Source: Candidatus Colinaster equi
GTDB taxonomy: Bacteria; Bacillota; Clostridia; Lachnospirales; Lachnospiraceae
NCBI GenBank assembly: GCA_018064425.1
Contig: JAGHVF010000076.1
Span: 1-54,714, forward strand
Direction of reading: 5' to 3'
Length of the DNA stretch: 54,714 bases
How positions within the stretch are numbered: the first letter of the stretch is position 1; every line of letters starts with the position of its first letter. Below, one piece after another: positions 47,157 to 54,714 of the stretch. The position numbers and the translations under genes were made by a program. Under the pieces are notes generated by a model that did no database searches, was not told the origin of the DNA, and saw only the letters and a program-made list of their open reading frames with translations.

Positions 47157-49298
47157 TCACTCGACCAATCCGGCAGGATCCAAAATCAAAGCAATACCTC
47201 CATCGCCAAGTTGTGTACATCCTGACAATCCGCGAACCTTCTTAACATACGAAGGTATCGGTTTTACAACAATCTCCTGTTTGCCGATGAGTCTGTCAAC
47301 AAACATGCATACACGCTTGCCGTCAATCTCCAATATAAGCATCATACCGTTATTGATGTCACTCTTATAATCATCGAGATGATACCATTCGCCCAGCCTC
47401 ATTACCGGATAACATTCACCTCGAATCATCACACATTCTTCGCCATTTGGCTGTTCCACCATCATATCTTCGTTGACGCTTACAAATTCTTTTACAACAT
47501 CAGTCTGAATAACAAATGTGGTGTCGCCGGCAGTCATTACAATTCCGTCAATAATTGCAAGAGTAAGCGGAATCTTAAGTAACATCAGGCTTCCTTCACC
47601 ATAGACGCTTTCTATCTCCAGACTACCGCCTATCTCCTGAATGTTCTGGACTACAACGTCCATTCCAACACCTCTGCCCGAGTACTCTGTTACCTTCTCA
47701 TTAGTTGAGAATCCCGGCAATGTAATGAATTGGAATACTTCCTTATCGGTATAAGAACTCTCTTTTCTGTCAAGATCCAACAGCTCCTGCTTACGGGCTT
47801 TCTCCATAATCTTCTTACGATCCAAGCCACCACCGTTATCCTGTACTCCTATCCACACCTTTCCTGCTTCTGTCTTAGCAAAAAGTGTTACTTTTCCTTT
47901 ACTCTTCTTACCTGCCGCAAGTCTTTCCTCCGGCATCTCTATACCATGGTCAACCGCATTTCTTACAAGATGCATAAGCGGATCCGAAATGTGTTCTATA
48001 ATATTCTTATCCACTTCCGTAGTATCACCCTGCATCTCAAACTCAATCTCTTTGCCAAGTTTTCTTGATACATCAAATACAATACGGTTCATCTTTTGGA
48101 ATGTATTGGTAAGCGGCACCATTCGCATTGACATTATTACATTCTGCAAATCCGTTGATATCTTGCTGAGTTGTCCTGCAGCCTTACTGAAATTATCAAG
48201 CTTAAGGCCCGGCACCTTCAAATCCGGATTCTGCAATACAACCGATTCGGATATTACCAATTCACCTATAAGATCCATCAGCATATCCATCTTGTTAACA
48301 TCAACACTTATGTAAGATGTCTTCTCAGCTTTCTTCTGCTTATCCTTTGCCAGCTTCTTGCCCTTGCCGGGCTCAGCATTTTGAATAACGAAATCACCGG
48401 GAGCAATCTTTTTCTCTTCCTTAGGCTCCTGCGTCTGTTTCTCAGCTTCGCTTCTTGCTTCAATCTCCTCAACGGGCGAATCAAGATCTATCTGAATATC
48501 CGTACCAAAGATATCAAATCCACGCTTATAAGTTGCTTCGTTGACTTCAAACAACTCAATAGACTCTATCTCGTATCCCATACCGATAATATCTCTGATT
48601 ACGCCTTCGGTAGACTGAGTCTGCAACAATATCTTGAAGCCGTGCTCCAATATCTCTGTTCCGCTTTCCGCATCTGTAATAATATTATCCGGAGAATATT
48701 GCAGATCTTCCGCAATCTCTTTGAGTGCATGTACAGCTTTATATGCATGTACATTCGCCATCTGCGTATCAGGCGTATATACAATGTATATCTGATAAAA
48801 ATGGCTTTCGCTCTTGGCCATTGGTGCAATATAGAACTGTGTCGGTTCCTCATGCACATTCTCTTTGATGACCTCTTTGGGCTTCTTTTCCCCTTTGATT
48901 GATGCCAGGAAATCATCAAGACGCGCCACTATGTCACTCGCTTTGCCGTCGGCTTCTTCACCATCCGACAATTTGTCCATCTCACCCTGAATAAAATCTG
49001 CAACTTCAAGTACATGCTCTACCAATTTTATATGCGGAACATTGTCAGGATGTGATTCTCTAAGATAATAGAACACATCTTCCAGCTTATGAGACACTGT
49101 TGTAATCTCATCAAACATCATGACACCGGATGAACCTTTTATCGTATGCATCGCTCTAAAGATTTCGTTAATCGCTTCATCATCAAAGCATTCCGCATCC
49201 TTTTGTTCCAGCACAGTCTCTTGCAATTGTTCAAGCAACTGATTGTTCTCAAACAAATATATATCAAGCATGCCGTCTGTATTAAACCCTGCTGACAT
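47157..49298 (-). CDS. cheA: Chemotaxis histidine kinase CheA
   Basis: 713 residues with all five modules. P1 has His51 (RAMHTIKGSSG). A P2-like domain at about 165-255 (FYQIYIVYTPDT) should dock the receivers. P3 dimerisation precedes P4, which has HLVRNAVDHGIE, VQDNGGGLD and GRGVGMDVV. P5 (about 580-713) is CheW-like and carries FVDRLIGKQEIVVKP. It phosphorylates CheY and CheB in standard systems. AAAGGAG precedes the start. This is the core of the operon. Confidence 0.97.
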   Translation of the reverse strand: MSAGFNTDGMLDIYLFENNQLLEQLQETVLEQKDAECFDDEAINEIFRAMHTIKGSSGVMMFDEITTVSHKLEDVFYYLRESHPDNVPHIKLVEHVLEVADFIQGEMDKLSDGEEADGKASDIVARLDDFLASIKGEKKPKEVIKENVHEEPTQFYIAPMAKSESHFYQIYIVYTPDTQMANVHAYKAVHALKEIAEDLQYSPDNIITDAESGTEILEHGFKILLQTQSTEGVIRDIIGMGYEIESIELFEVNEATYKRGFDIFGTDIQIDLDSPVEEIEARSEAEKQTQEPKEEKKIAPGDFVIQNAEPGKGKKLAKDKQKKAEKTSYISVDVNKMDMLMDLIGELVISESVVLQNPDLKVPGLKLDNFSKAAGQLSKISTDLQNVIMSMRMVPLTNTFQKMNRIVFDVSRKLGKEIEFEMQGDTTEVDKNIIEHISDPLMHLVRNAVDHGIEMPEERLAAGKKSKGKVTLFAKTEAGKVWIGVQDNGGGLDRKKIMEKARKQELLDLDRKESSYTDKEVFQFITLPGFSTNEKVTEYSGRGVGMDVVVQNIQEIGGSLEIESVYGEGSLMLLKIPLTLAIIDGIVMTAGDTTFVIQTDVVKEFVSVNEDMMVEQPNGEECVMIRGECYPVMRLGEWYHLDDYKSDINNGMMLILEIDGKRVCMFVDRLIGKQEIVVKPIPSYVKKVRGLSGCTQLGDGGIALILDPAGLVE

Positions 49299-49329
49299 CT
49301 ATCTCTCCTTTCTAATATTCCGATCAGTT

Positions 49330-49722
49330 TTATATCAAACCCAATTTCTTAAGAGCCTGTTCAAATCTCTCCTGGTTGATTGGCTTTCCCGAATATATCG
49401 TGCATCCCAAATCAAAAGCCATCTTTACATTTTTCTCTTCGTTAAGCGCTGTCGCCATAATAACCTTTGCCGCTTTCTCCTGCGGAATCTCGCGCTCCTT
49501 TTCCAAATTACGAATACCGATAAGCGCCTGATAACCGTCCATAACCGGCATCATTATATCCAAGCATACCAAATCGTATGGATCATCCTCCTCAAGTGCC
49601 ATCATAAAAGCGTCAACCGCTTCCATTCCGTCTACGGTTACATCACAGTCACCGTACTTTGACAAGAAATTCATCATAAATTTTCTTGTCACAAAATCAT
49701 CTTCCGCCAATAGTATTCTCAT
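49330..49722 (-). CDS. CheY-like single-domain response regulator
   Basis: 130 residues, one receiver domain. The acidic pocket is LLAEDDF (E7, D8, D9), the phosphoacceptor is D55 (LDIMMP), and the switch residues are MATALN (Thr) and the Lys in SGKPIN. It lies between cheB and cheA, so it probably acts as the diffusible output of CheA. It could drive flagellar switching or the relay proteins of this operon; the FliM-binding face cannot be judged by eye. AGGAG precedes the ATG. Confidence 0.9.
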   Translation of the reverse strand: MRILLAEDDFVTRKFMMNFLSKYGDCDVTVDGMEAVDAFMMALEEDDPYDLVCLDIMMPVMDGYQALIGIRNLEKEREIPQEKAAKVIMATALNEEKNVKMAFDLGCTIYSGKPINQERFEQALKKLGLI

Positions 49723-49741
49723 ATCACCCTTCTCCTTTTAT

Positions 49742-50788
49742 TTATTCTCTACGTAACACCGAATATACCTTTGCCGCTATGTTCTCAAGTCGTTCCTGAT
49801 ATTGCACCGCTCCGCACTCGTATGCCACCTTCGGCATACCATACACCACGCAAGTCGACTCATCCTGTCCGATTGTCTGTGCTCCCGCTTGTCGCATCTT
49901 TAGCAATCCTTTGGCACCATCGCCACCCATTCCGGTAAGTATCACGCCTACCGCATTGGCACCTGCTGCTGTTGCCACCGAATCAAAAAGCACTTCCACC
50001 GACGGGCAATGTCCGTTGACACGTTCACCCTTTTTTATCTCTACCTGATAGCCTCCGGCAACTTTTACCACTCTCATATGAGCATCACCACCCGGCGCTA
50101 ACAGTACTGTTCCCTTTTCTACTCTGTCTCCGTTTTGTGCTTCCTTAACGAATACCTTGCAGCGTTCATTAAGTCGTTGAGCATACATCTGCGTGAATCC
50201 GGCAGGCATATGTTGTACTATCACCACTCCCGGGATATCCGTTCCAAATTCGCTTATCACATTAGCTATCGCCTCCGTGCCTCCGGTAGAAGCCCCGATT
50301 GCGACGATTTTCTCAGAAGACGCCGTTACCGGTCTGCTTGCATTAGCTAACGCATTTCTTTGTCCCGATGCCACACGTTTCTTGATATTAGCAAGACTCG
50401 CTGTAGAAGCAATCTTTATTTTAACGGGCAATTCATTGGCCAAGAAGAATTCCAGCTGTTTCTTATCGGTCGTCTGAGGTTTTGCCACAAAATCGACCGC
50501 CCCGGCCTGCATCGCATCAAATACTTTTTCACTCAGCGTACTAATCATAACCACCGGCATCGGATACTGCGGCATCAGCTTACGCAAGAATTCCAATCCG
50601 CTCATCCTCGGTAGCTCGATATCCAGAGTCATCACATCAGGATGATGACTGATAATCAAGTCTCTTGCTTCATACGGATCGTTGGCCGTTGCCACTACCT
50701 CTATCGCCGGATCATTATTTAAATTCTGTACCAGAAGTTGTCGAAAAACTAACGAATCTTCAACAACCAATACTCTGATTTTTTTCAT
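49742..50788 (-). CDS. cheB: Chemotaxis protein-glutamate methylesterase CheB
   Basis: 348 residues. The receiver domain (1-120) has D56 (LDIELP). The methylesterase domain has the Ser-His-Asp triad S167 (IGASTGG), H193 (VQHMPAGFT) and D290 (TGMGGDG). It removes methyl groups from MCP glutamates when phosphorylated by CheA. Its first 29 nt overlap cheR, which supports translational coupling. CAGGAGG lies within the end of cheR. Confidence 0.96.
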   Translation of the reverse strand: MKKIRVLVVEDSLVFRQLLVQNLNNDPAIEVVATANDPYEARDLIISHHPDVMTLDIELPRMSGLEFLRKLMPQYPMPVVMISTLSEKVFDAMQAGAVDFVAKPQTTDKKQLEFFLANELPVKIKIASTASLANIKKRVASGQRNALANASRPVTASSEKIVAIGASTGGTEAIANVISEFGTDIPGVVIVQHMPAGFTQMYAQRLNERCKVFVKEAQNGDRVEKGTVLLAPGGDAHMRVVKVAGGYQVEIKKGERVNGHCPSVEVLFDSVATAAGANAVGVILTGMGGDGAKGLLKMRQAGAQTIGQDESTCVVYGMPKVAYECGAVQYQERLENIAAKVYSVLRRE

Positions 50789-51596
50789 TTGGCCTCCTGA
50801 ATATTGAAGGATGAATCACTTCAAATCCTGTACCCTCTCTGTCTATAGTTTCTGTCCTTCCTACGAATAAATATCCGCCCGGTACCAAACTGTCATATAT
50901 CTTCTCAATCAATTTTCGCTTGGTCGGTCCGTCAAAATAGATCATTACATTTCGTAAAAAAATAACATGCATTGGTTTCCTAAACGGAAAATCATCCATC
51001 AGATTGAACTTACGAAAAATAACCGAATCTTTGATTTCACGGGTTACCTCATACACATCCGAATGCGGCAACTGCTTAAAATACCTGTTTCTCCATGCTT
51101 CGGGAATCACTTCAATCTGCTCAGCATCATATCTTCCTTCTATCGCTTTGCTCAATGCTCTCTCGGAAATATCAGTAGCAAGTATTGTGGTATCCCACTT
51201 GGCTGCTTCCAGTCCAAGTGATTCCTTTAGCAACATTGCTATCGCGTAAGGCTCTTCACCGGTTGACGATGCACCACACCACAAACGCAAATCATGAGTA
51301 TCCTTTGCTTCCTCCTTAATCCAGGGAACAACATTCCTTTTCATAAAATCAAAATGCTGTGATTCCCGCATAAAAAAGGTGTGATTGGTTGTAAGCATAT
51401 TCACCAGGTCAATTTCAAGATTTCCGGACTTATCAGCTTCCAGCTTATCCATAAATTCGCCAAAGTCTTTATAGCCTTCGCTCACTATGTAGTTTTCCAA
51501 TCTCCCGTTCACAATCACCTTTTTGCCTGTCATATTTATTCCATACTTAGACTTAAGGTATGTGGTGATTCGAACAAATTCCTGTTCAGATATCAT
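50760..51596 (-). CDS. cheR: Chemotaxis protein methyltransferase CheR
   Basis: 278 residues. The N-terminal all-helical domain (FVRITTYLKSKYGINMTGKK) precedes the SAM-binding domain with LRLWCGASSTGEEPYAIAM and the IFLRNVMIYFD motif. It methylates MCP glutamates using S-adenosylmethionine. No tetratricopeptide tail is present. No obvious ribosome binding site precedes it. Its start lies 2 nt after the stop of the HD-GYP gene, so it is probably expressed by coupling. Confidence 0.96.
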   Translation of the reverse strand: MISEQEFVRITTYLKSKYGINMTGKKVIVNGRLENYIVSEGYKDFGEFMDKLEADKSGNLEIDLVNMLTTNHTFFMRESQHFDFMKRNVVPWIKEEAKDTHDLRLWCGASSTGEEPYAIAMLLKESLGLEAAKWDTTILATDISERALSKAIEGRYDAEQIEVIPEAWRNRYFKQLPHSDVYEVTREIKDSVIFRKFNLMDDFPFRKPMHVIFLRNVMIYFDGPTKRKLIEKIYDSLVPGGYLFVGRTETIDREGTGFEVIHPSIFRRPNEKNQSIGC

Positions 51597-51598
51597 TT

Positions 51599-52675
51599 CT
51601 ATTTTAATTGCCTATAAATCTTCCTGCACACTGTATATATCGCAGGATTAAATTTAACACCAACATCCGCTTCCAAAATTCTTAATGCTTCTTCTTTTGT
51701 ATAAGACATTCTGTATGCTCTGTCAGCGGTCAGTGCACAATATACACTGACAATCGCTACTATCTGTGCCGAAATAGGTATCTGATCTCCCTCTTTTCCG
51801 GTCGGATAACCGCTTCCGTCCCAATTCTCATGATGATAATGAGCTATATCCATCGCCATCTGTACGAAATCATTATAATCTCTCGACAAAGCCACATCCT
51901 GCAATATCTTGGCTCCTACAGCTGTATGTGTCTCAATAATCTCTCTTTCTTCATCCGTAAGCGGTATTCGCTTCTTTTGAAGTATCGCCTTAGGTACTGC
52001 TACATTACCCAGGTCGCAAAGCGGTGCTGCCACTTCGATAGTATCGATAAATGTGTCTGATATCACATCCTCATATACACCCGCTATCTGCAAAGACTGT
52101 GCAACAATCCTGCAATTATATTGCAATCTCTCGATATACTTCTCTTCATACATCGAATTGCTTCTTGCAAGATTGGCAAGCGCATACAATACACTCTTTT
52201 TTTCCTGCTCAATCTGCTTAAGCTGATTGTTTAATGATGTCTGAAGTCTCCTGTTAGTCTCTTGCAAGGTGTTCTTTGCTTCATGAAACTTAAGGTGTAC
52301 ACCCGCTCTGGCTTTAACCACTTCCGGAATAAAGGGCTTGGTGATATAATCCTCACCACCCAATTCAAAGCCCTTTACTATCTCATCCACTTCATCATAT
52401 GCAGATATGAAAATGATAGGGATTTCTCTTGTATTTACATCACCCTTCACAATTTGAGTGAATTCATATCCATCCATCTCCGGCATCGATATATCCAAAA
52501 GAATTAATTCCGGTATACATCTTTGCAACACTTTGAGAGCCTGTATTCCGTTTTCAGCAAGTATTGGCTTATATCCCATCTCTTCAATAATGTTGCGCAA
52601 TACAAATCTGTTTACTTCAACATCATCAACAATTAGCACTCTGCCGTCTTCCCTGATTGCATTACTTGTATCCAA
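51599..52675 (-). CDS. Response regulator with a degenerate HD-GYP domain (TTG start)
   Basis: 358 residues. The receiver domain (about 12-125) is intact, with D61 (LDISMP) and K113. A coiled coil links it to an HD-GYP domain (about 160-358). The GYP half is kept (HHENWDGSGYP), but three expected metal-site positions differ: the HD pair is C220-D221 (CDLGNVAVP), the ADVFDALT segment reads SVYCALTAD, and the first helix lacks the usual His (YNCRIV). Cyclic-di-GMP hydrolysis is therefore doubtful. The start is TTG, preceded by AAAGGAG at 10 nt; no ATG is nearby. Confidence 0.88.
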   Translation of the reverse strand: MDTSNAIREDGRVLIVDDVEVNRFVLRNIIEEMGYKPILAENGIQALKVLQRCIPELILLDISMPEMDGYEFTQIVKGDVNTREIPIIFISAYDEVDEIVKGFELGGEDYITKPFIPEVVKARAGVHLKFHEAKNTLQETNRRLQTSLNNQLKQIEQEKKSVLYALANLARSNSMYEEKYIERLQYNCRIVAQSLQIAGVYEDVISDTFIDTIEVAAPLCDLGNVAVPKAILQKKRIPLTDEEREIIETHTAVGAKILQDVALSRDYNDFVQMAMDIAHYHHENWDGSGYPTGKEGDQIPISAQIVAIVSVYCALTADRAYRMSYTKEEALRILEADVGVKFNPAIYTVCRKIYRQLK

Positions 52676-52700
52676 TCCGTTCTCTCCTTTATACTTATCA

Positions 52701-54107
52701 CTACAGCTGTGACTGTAACAATTCTATTGCTTCTATACTCTTTTGTGTGTTTTCCTTTGCAACAGCCATTTTCAGCTTAAGTACCGCTGTTTTAATCTCA
52801 TGCGGTGCCCCATCCGTAAGTGTCTTTATTGCGTCCGAGAACATCTCGGCTTTCTCCCAGTTCTCCATGTCGATACACAGATTAAGCTTCATAAGACGCT
52901 TCTTTATCTCTTCTACATTGTCACCTGAGCCAAAGCTTAGGCTGGCGGCATCAGCATCTGTCAAACCAAGTTTTTCCTGGAAAAGAGGCTTTGCAACTTC
53001 ATAATCCTGTGTTATTGCATTCTGTCCCGGAACCTCAAGCCATATAGAAAACGTAAACATTGTTCCCTTACCGACTTCACTTTCCACCGAAATATGACCG
53101 CCCATCAGCTCAACAAGGTTCTTACTGATATTAAGTCCAAGTCCCGTACCGCCGAATCTTCTCGATATTGATGCTTCCACCTGCGAAAAACTCTTGAATA
53201 ATTTATCCTGGTCTTTCTTATCTATTCCTATGCCCGTATCAACGACCATAAAAAACAGTTCAATCTTATTACCCGCTTTGGCCGTAGCCACCGCTTCAAG
53301 CATTACTTTTCCAACCGTGGTAAACTTTGTCGCATTCGATAACAGATTATTAAGAATCTGCGCTATTCGAAGTTCATCTCCGATAAGTACATCCGGAATA
53401 TCAGGGGCTATAGTCATAAAGAAATCAAGTCCCTTTTCATGTACCTTATTGATATGATTGGATTTGACGTATTCCATCATATCCTTGAATTTGAATTCTC
53501 TCGGTTCGAGCTGGAATTTACCTGCCTCCAGCTTAGAAAAATCAAGGATATTGTTAATAAGTGCATTCATATCATCACAGCCATGTTCAATCAGCTGCAA
53601 CAATTTAATATCATCCGGTTCAAGTTCTCTGGACAATAATTCTTTGGTATTACCCAGAATACCGTTAACCGGAGTTCTAAGCTCATGCGTAACATTTGCT
53701 ACAAATTCATTCTTGATATTATCCAGATTAACGCTGTTCTCTTTAACACTGGCCAGTTCCTTAAGTGCGCTTTCCATGCGGGATGCATCTGTTCCCATCA
53801 GAATGCGACTGCCGGCCAGTCCCGGATTGTCGATAATCTTCACATCTACCTTAAAACAAGTCTTATTCTGTCTGTATGCCATCATGGATAAGATATCATT
53901 CTCAGGTTCTGCGGTGCATACTATGCCATCTAAGTTACGTTCGAAACAGCCCGGAAAAATATCATCAATACTTTTCTCAATCAATCTGTCATATCCTAAC
54001 AACTCTTTAGCACACGCATTGGCATATGTTATCTCGCCTTGCTTGTTGTAGAAAATCATCAATTCAATTAGTTCATCATAAATTGCCAAAAGATTATCAA
54101 CATTCAT
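52701..54107 (-). CDS. Soluble PAS-domain histidine kinase
   Basis: 468 residues with no membrane helix. A PAS domain at about 10-115 (LMIFYNKQGEITYANACAKEL) is followed by HisKA with its His near 144 (VTHELRTPVNG) and HATPase with NLLSNATKF, DTGIGID and GGTGLGL. The last 90 residues are helical with no receiver and no recognised Hpt histidine. A partner receiver could be the REC-HD-GYP protein, whose gene follows by 25 nt. ATG 54107 lies after a weak GAGG. The frame extends upstream to a TTG that overlaps the hpt gene. Confidence 0.9.
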   Translation of the reverse strand: MNVDNLLAIYDELIELMIFYNKQGEITYANACAKELLGYDRLIEKSIDDIFPGCFERNLDGIVCTAEPENDILSMMAYRQNKTCFKVDVKIIDNPGLAGSRILMGTDASRMESALKELASVKENSVNLDNIKNEFVANVTHELRTPVNGILGNTKELLSRELEPDDIKLLQLIEHGCDDMNALINNILDFSKLEAGKFQLEPREFKFKDMMEYVKSNHINKVHEKGLDFFMTIAPDIPDVLIGDELRIAQILNNLLSNATKFTTVGKVMLEAVATAKAGNKIELFFMVVDTGIGIDKKDQDKLFKSFSQVEASISRRFGGTGLGLNISKNLVELMGGHISVESEVGKGTMFTFSIWLEVPGQNAITQDYEVAKPLFQEKLGLTDADAASLSFGSGDNVEEIKKRLMKLNLCIDMENWEKAEMFSDAIKTLTDGAPHEIKTAVLKLKMAVAKENTQKSIEAIELLQSQL

Positions 54108-54120
54108 AGCAACCTCAATC

Positions 54121-54492
54121 TCAACCAATCATTTCAATAACCTTGCGTATCTCTCCATCCGCCTCGACCAGCTTAACAGTGAGCTCGTTAGTAGTCGGCA
54201 CGTCCACATCAGCCGCCGCTTTGTTACGAAGTTCTTCCGTAATCTCACTTGCCAGTGTTGCCACACAGCTTATTCCGAGATTACCTGCCAAACCCTTCAA
54301 TGAATGAGCCGCCTTAAATGCGTTCTCATAATCCCCGGCTTTTACAGCTCGATCCAAATCCGCAACTCCCGTATCAGCCAAGTATTTCTTCAAAAAAGTC
54401 ACGTACATATCTTCACGTCCAAGGAATCTATGCAGTGCATCAGCATAATCAACACCCAAATCTATTAATTTCTCTGTTATTTCAGAATCCAT
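54121..54492 (-). CDS. Hpt (histidine phosphotransfer) protein
   Basis: 123 residues, all-helical. The conserved motif AHSLKGLAGNLG contains the phosphorylatable His (about 62). It is a stand-alone Hpt that can pass phosphate between the operon's receivers. The reading frame extends upstream, but the ATG at 54492 (MDSEITEKL) with AAGGGGG upstream is clear. It is the first gene of the operon. Confidence 0.93.
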   Translation of the reverse strand: MDSEITEKLIDLGVDYADALHRFLGREDMYVTFLKKYLADTGVADLDRAVKAGDYENAFKAAHSLKGLAGNLGISCVATLASEITEELRNKAAADVDVPTTNELTVKLVEADGEIRKVIEMIG

Positions 54493-54529
54493 AGTATCCC
54501 CCTTATAGATTTGATAATACAATATATAA

Positions 54530-54558
54530 ATTATAGTAAATGTGTACAGATTTTTCAA
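54530..54558 (-). promoter_or_regulatory. Sigma-A promoter of the chemosensory/phosphorelay operon
   Basis: TTGAAA (54553-54558) and TATAAT (54530-54535) are separated by exactly 17 nt. The start is near 54523, leaving a leader of about 30 nt before hpt. Unlike the neighbouring flgM operon it is not a sigma-28 promoter. Confidence 0.88.
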
Positions 54559-54651
54559 GTTTTTGTGTGAAATTTGTGTAAATTTTCTGACAATCAAAAA
54601 AGGAGCTAAAAAGCCAATGTCATTAAGTTAATGTGGCATAAAAAGTACAAC

Positions 54652-54696
54652 ACCGGGCGATTATGATTTAACTACATAATTGCTCGGTATTTTTTG
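54652..54696 (+). terminator. Hairpin with T-run at the right edge
   Basis: ACCGGGCGATTATG (54652-54665) pairs with CATAATTGCTCGGT (54675-54688), with two G-T type mismatches, followed by TTTTTT on the plus strand. No plus-strand gene is seen upstream in the window. It may end a small RNA, serve as a bidirectional terminator, or belong to a gene beyond the edge. Confidence 0.45.
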
Positions 54697-54714
54697 TTTG
54701 TTTAAATAGAATCT

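Noticed and set aside
1-54714. tRNA genes, insertion sequences, prophage or CRISPR loci
   Set aside because: No cloverleaf, transposase, integrase or spacer array was found; all genes are co-directional core or accessory genes.

Overview
This 54.7 kb window carries 44 protein-coding genes that I can support, all on the minus strand, so the locus reads from the right edge to the left. The AT-rich sequence, strong AGGAGG-type ribosome binding sites, rpoB/rpoC gene order, CsrA-FliW pair, tandem FlgK paralogues and flagellar gene layout point to a flagellated member of the Bacillota class Clostridia, most likely Lachnospiraceae. Genus and species cannot be fixed from the sequence alone.

Right part (39.7-54.5 kb): one long co-directional operon behind a near-consensus sigma-A promoter (54530-54558). 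In transcription order it encodes a lone Hpt protein, a soluble PAS histidine kinase, a REC plus degenerate HD-GYP protein with a TTG start, CheR, CheB, a CheY-like receiver, CheA, CheW, an MCP with no external sensor domain, a membrane hybrid kinase (pseudo-receiver, receiver, Hpt), and a membrane hybrid kinase ending in a DegV fatty-acid-binding-type domain. It looks like a combined chemosensory and phosphorelay module.

Middle part (29.2-39.6 kb): a late flagellar cluster. A sigma-28-like promoter precedes flgM-flgN-flgK-flgK-flgL-fliW-csrA. A terminator and a second, weaker sigma-28-like candidate precede flaG-fliD-fliS and a FliT-like chaperone gene. Next come a GT11 fucosyltransferase, UDP-galactopyranose mutase and glycogen debranching enzyme (24.8-29.0 kb), a NifX-like/SlyD-like fusion, and an extra FliD-like protein (22.4-23.8 kb).

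An envelope cluster follows (15.4-22.4 kb): two zinc-ribbon membrane proteins (one with a vWA and a YARHG domain), an amidase_3 cell-wall hydrolase, a Kv-type potassium channel with tandem TrkA-C domains, and an EamA transporter. hflK-hflC come next.

Left part (0.2-13.4 kb): the ribosomal and RNA polymerase cluster rpmG-secE-nusG-rplK-rplA, a CapA-family gene inserted at that point, rplJ-rplL with an L10 leader and attenuator, then rpoB-rpoC. Between the rplL terminator and the rpoB promoter lies a 509-bp near-palindrome built from four copies of a roughly 100-bp unit. A fifth copy sits downstream of rpoC at the left edge of the window. I could not assign this element to a known family. It and the kinase-DegV fusion are the most unusual things here.
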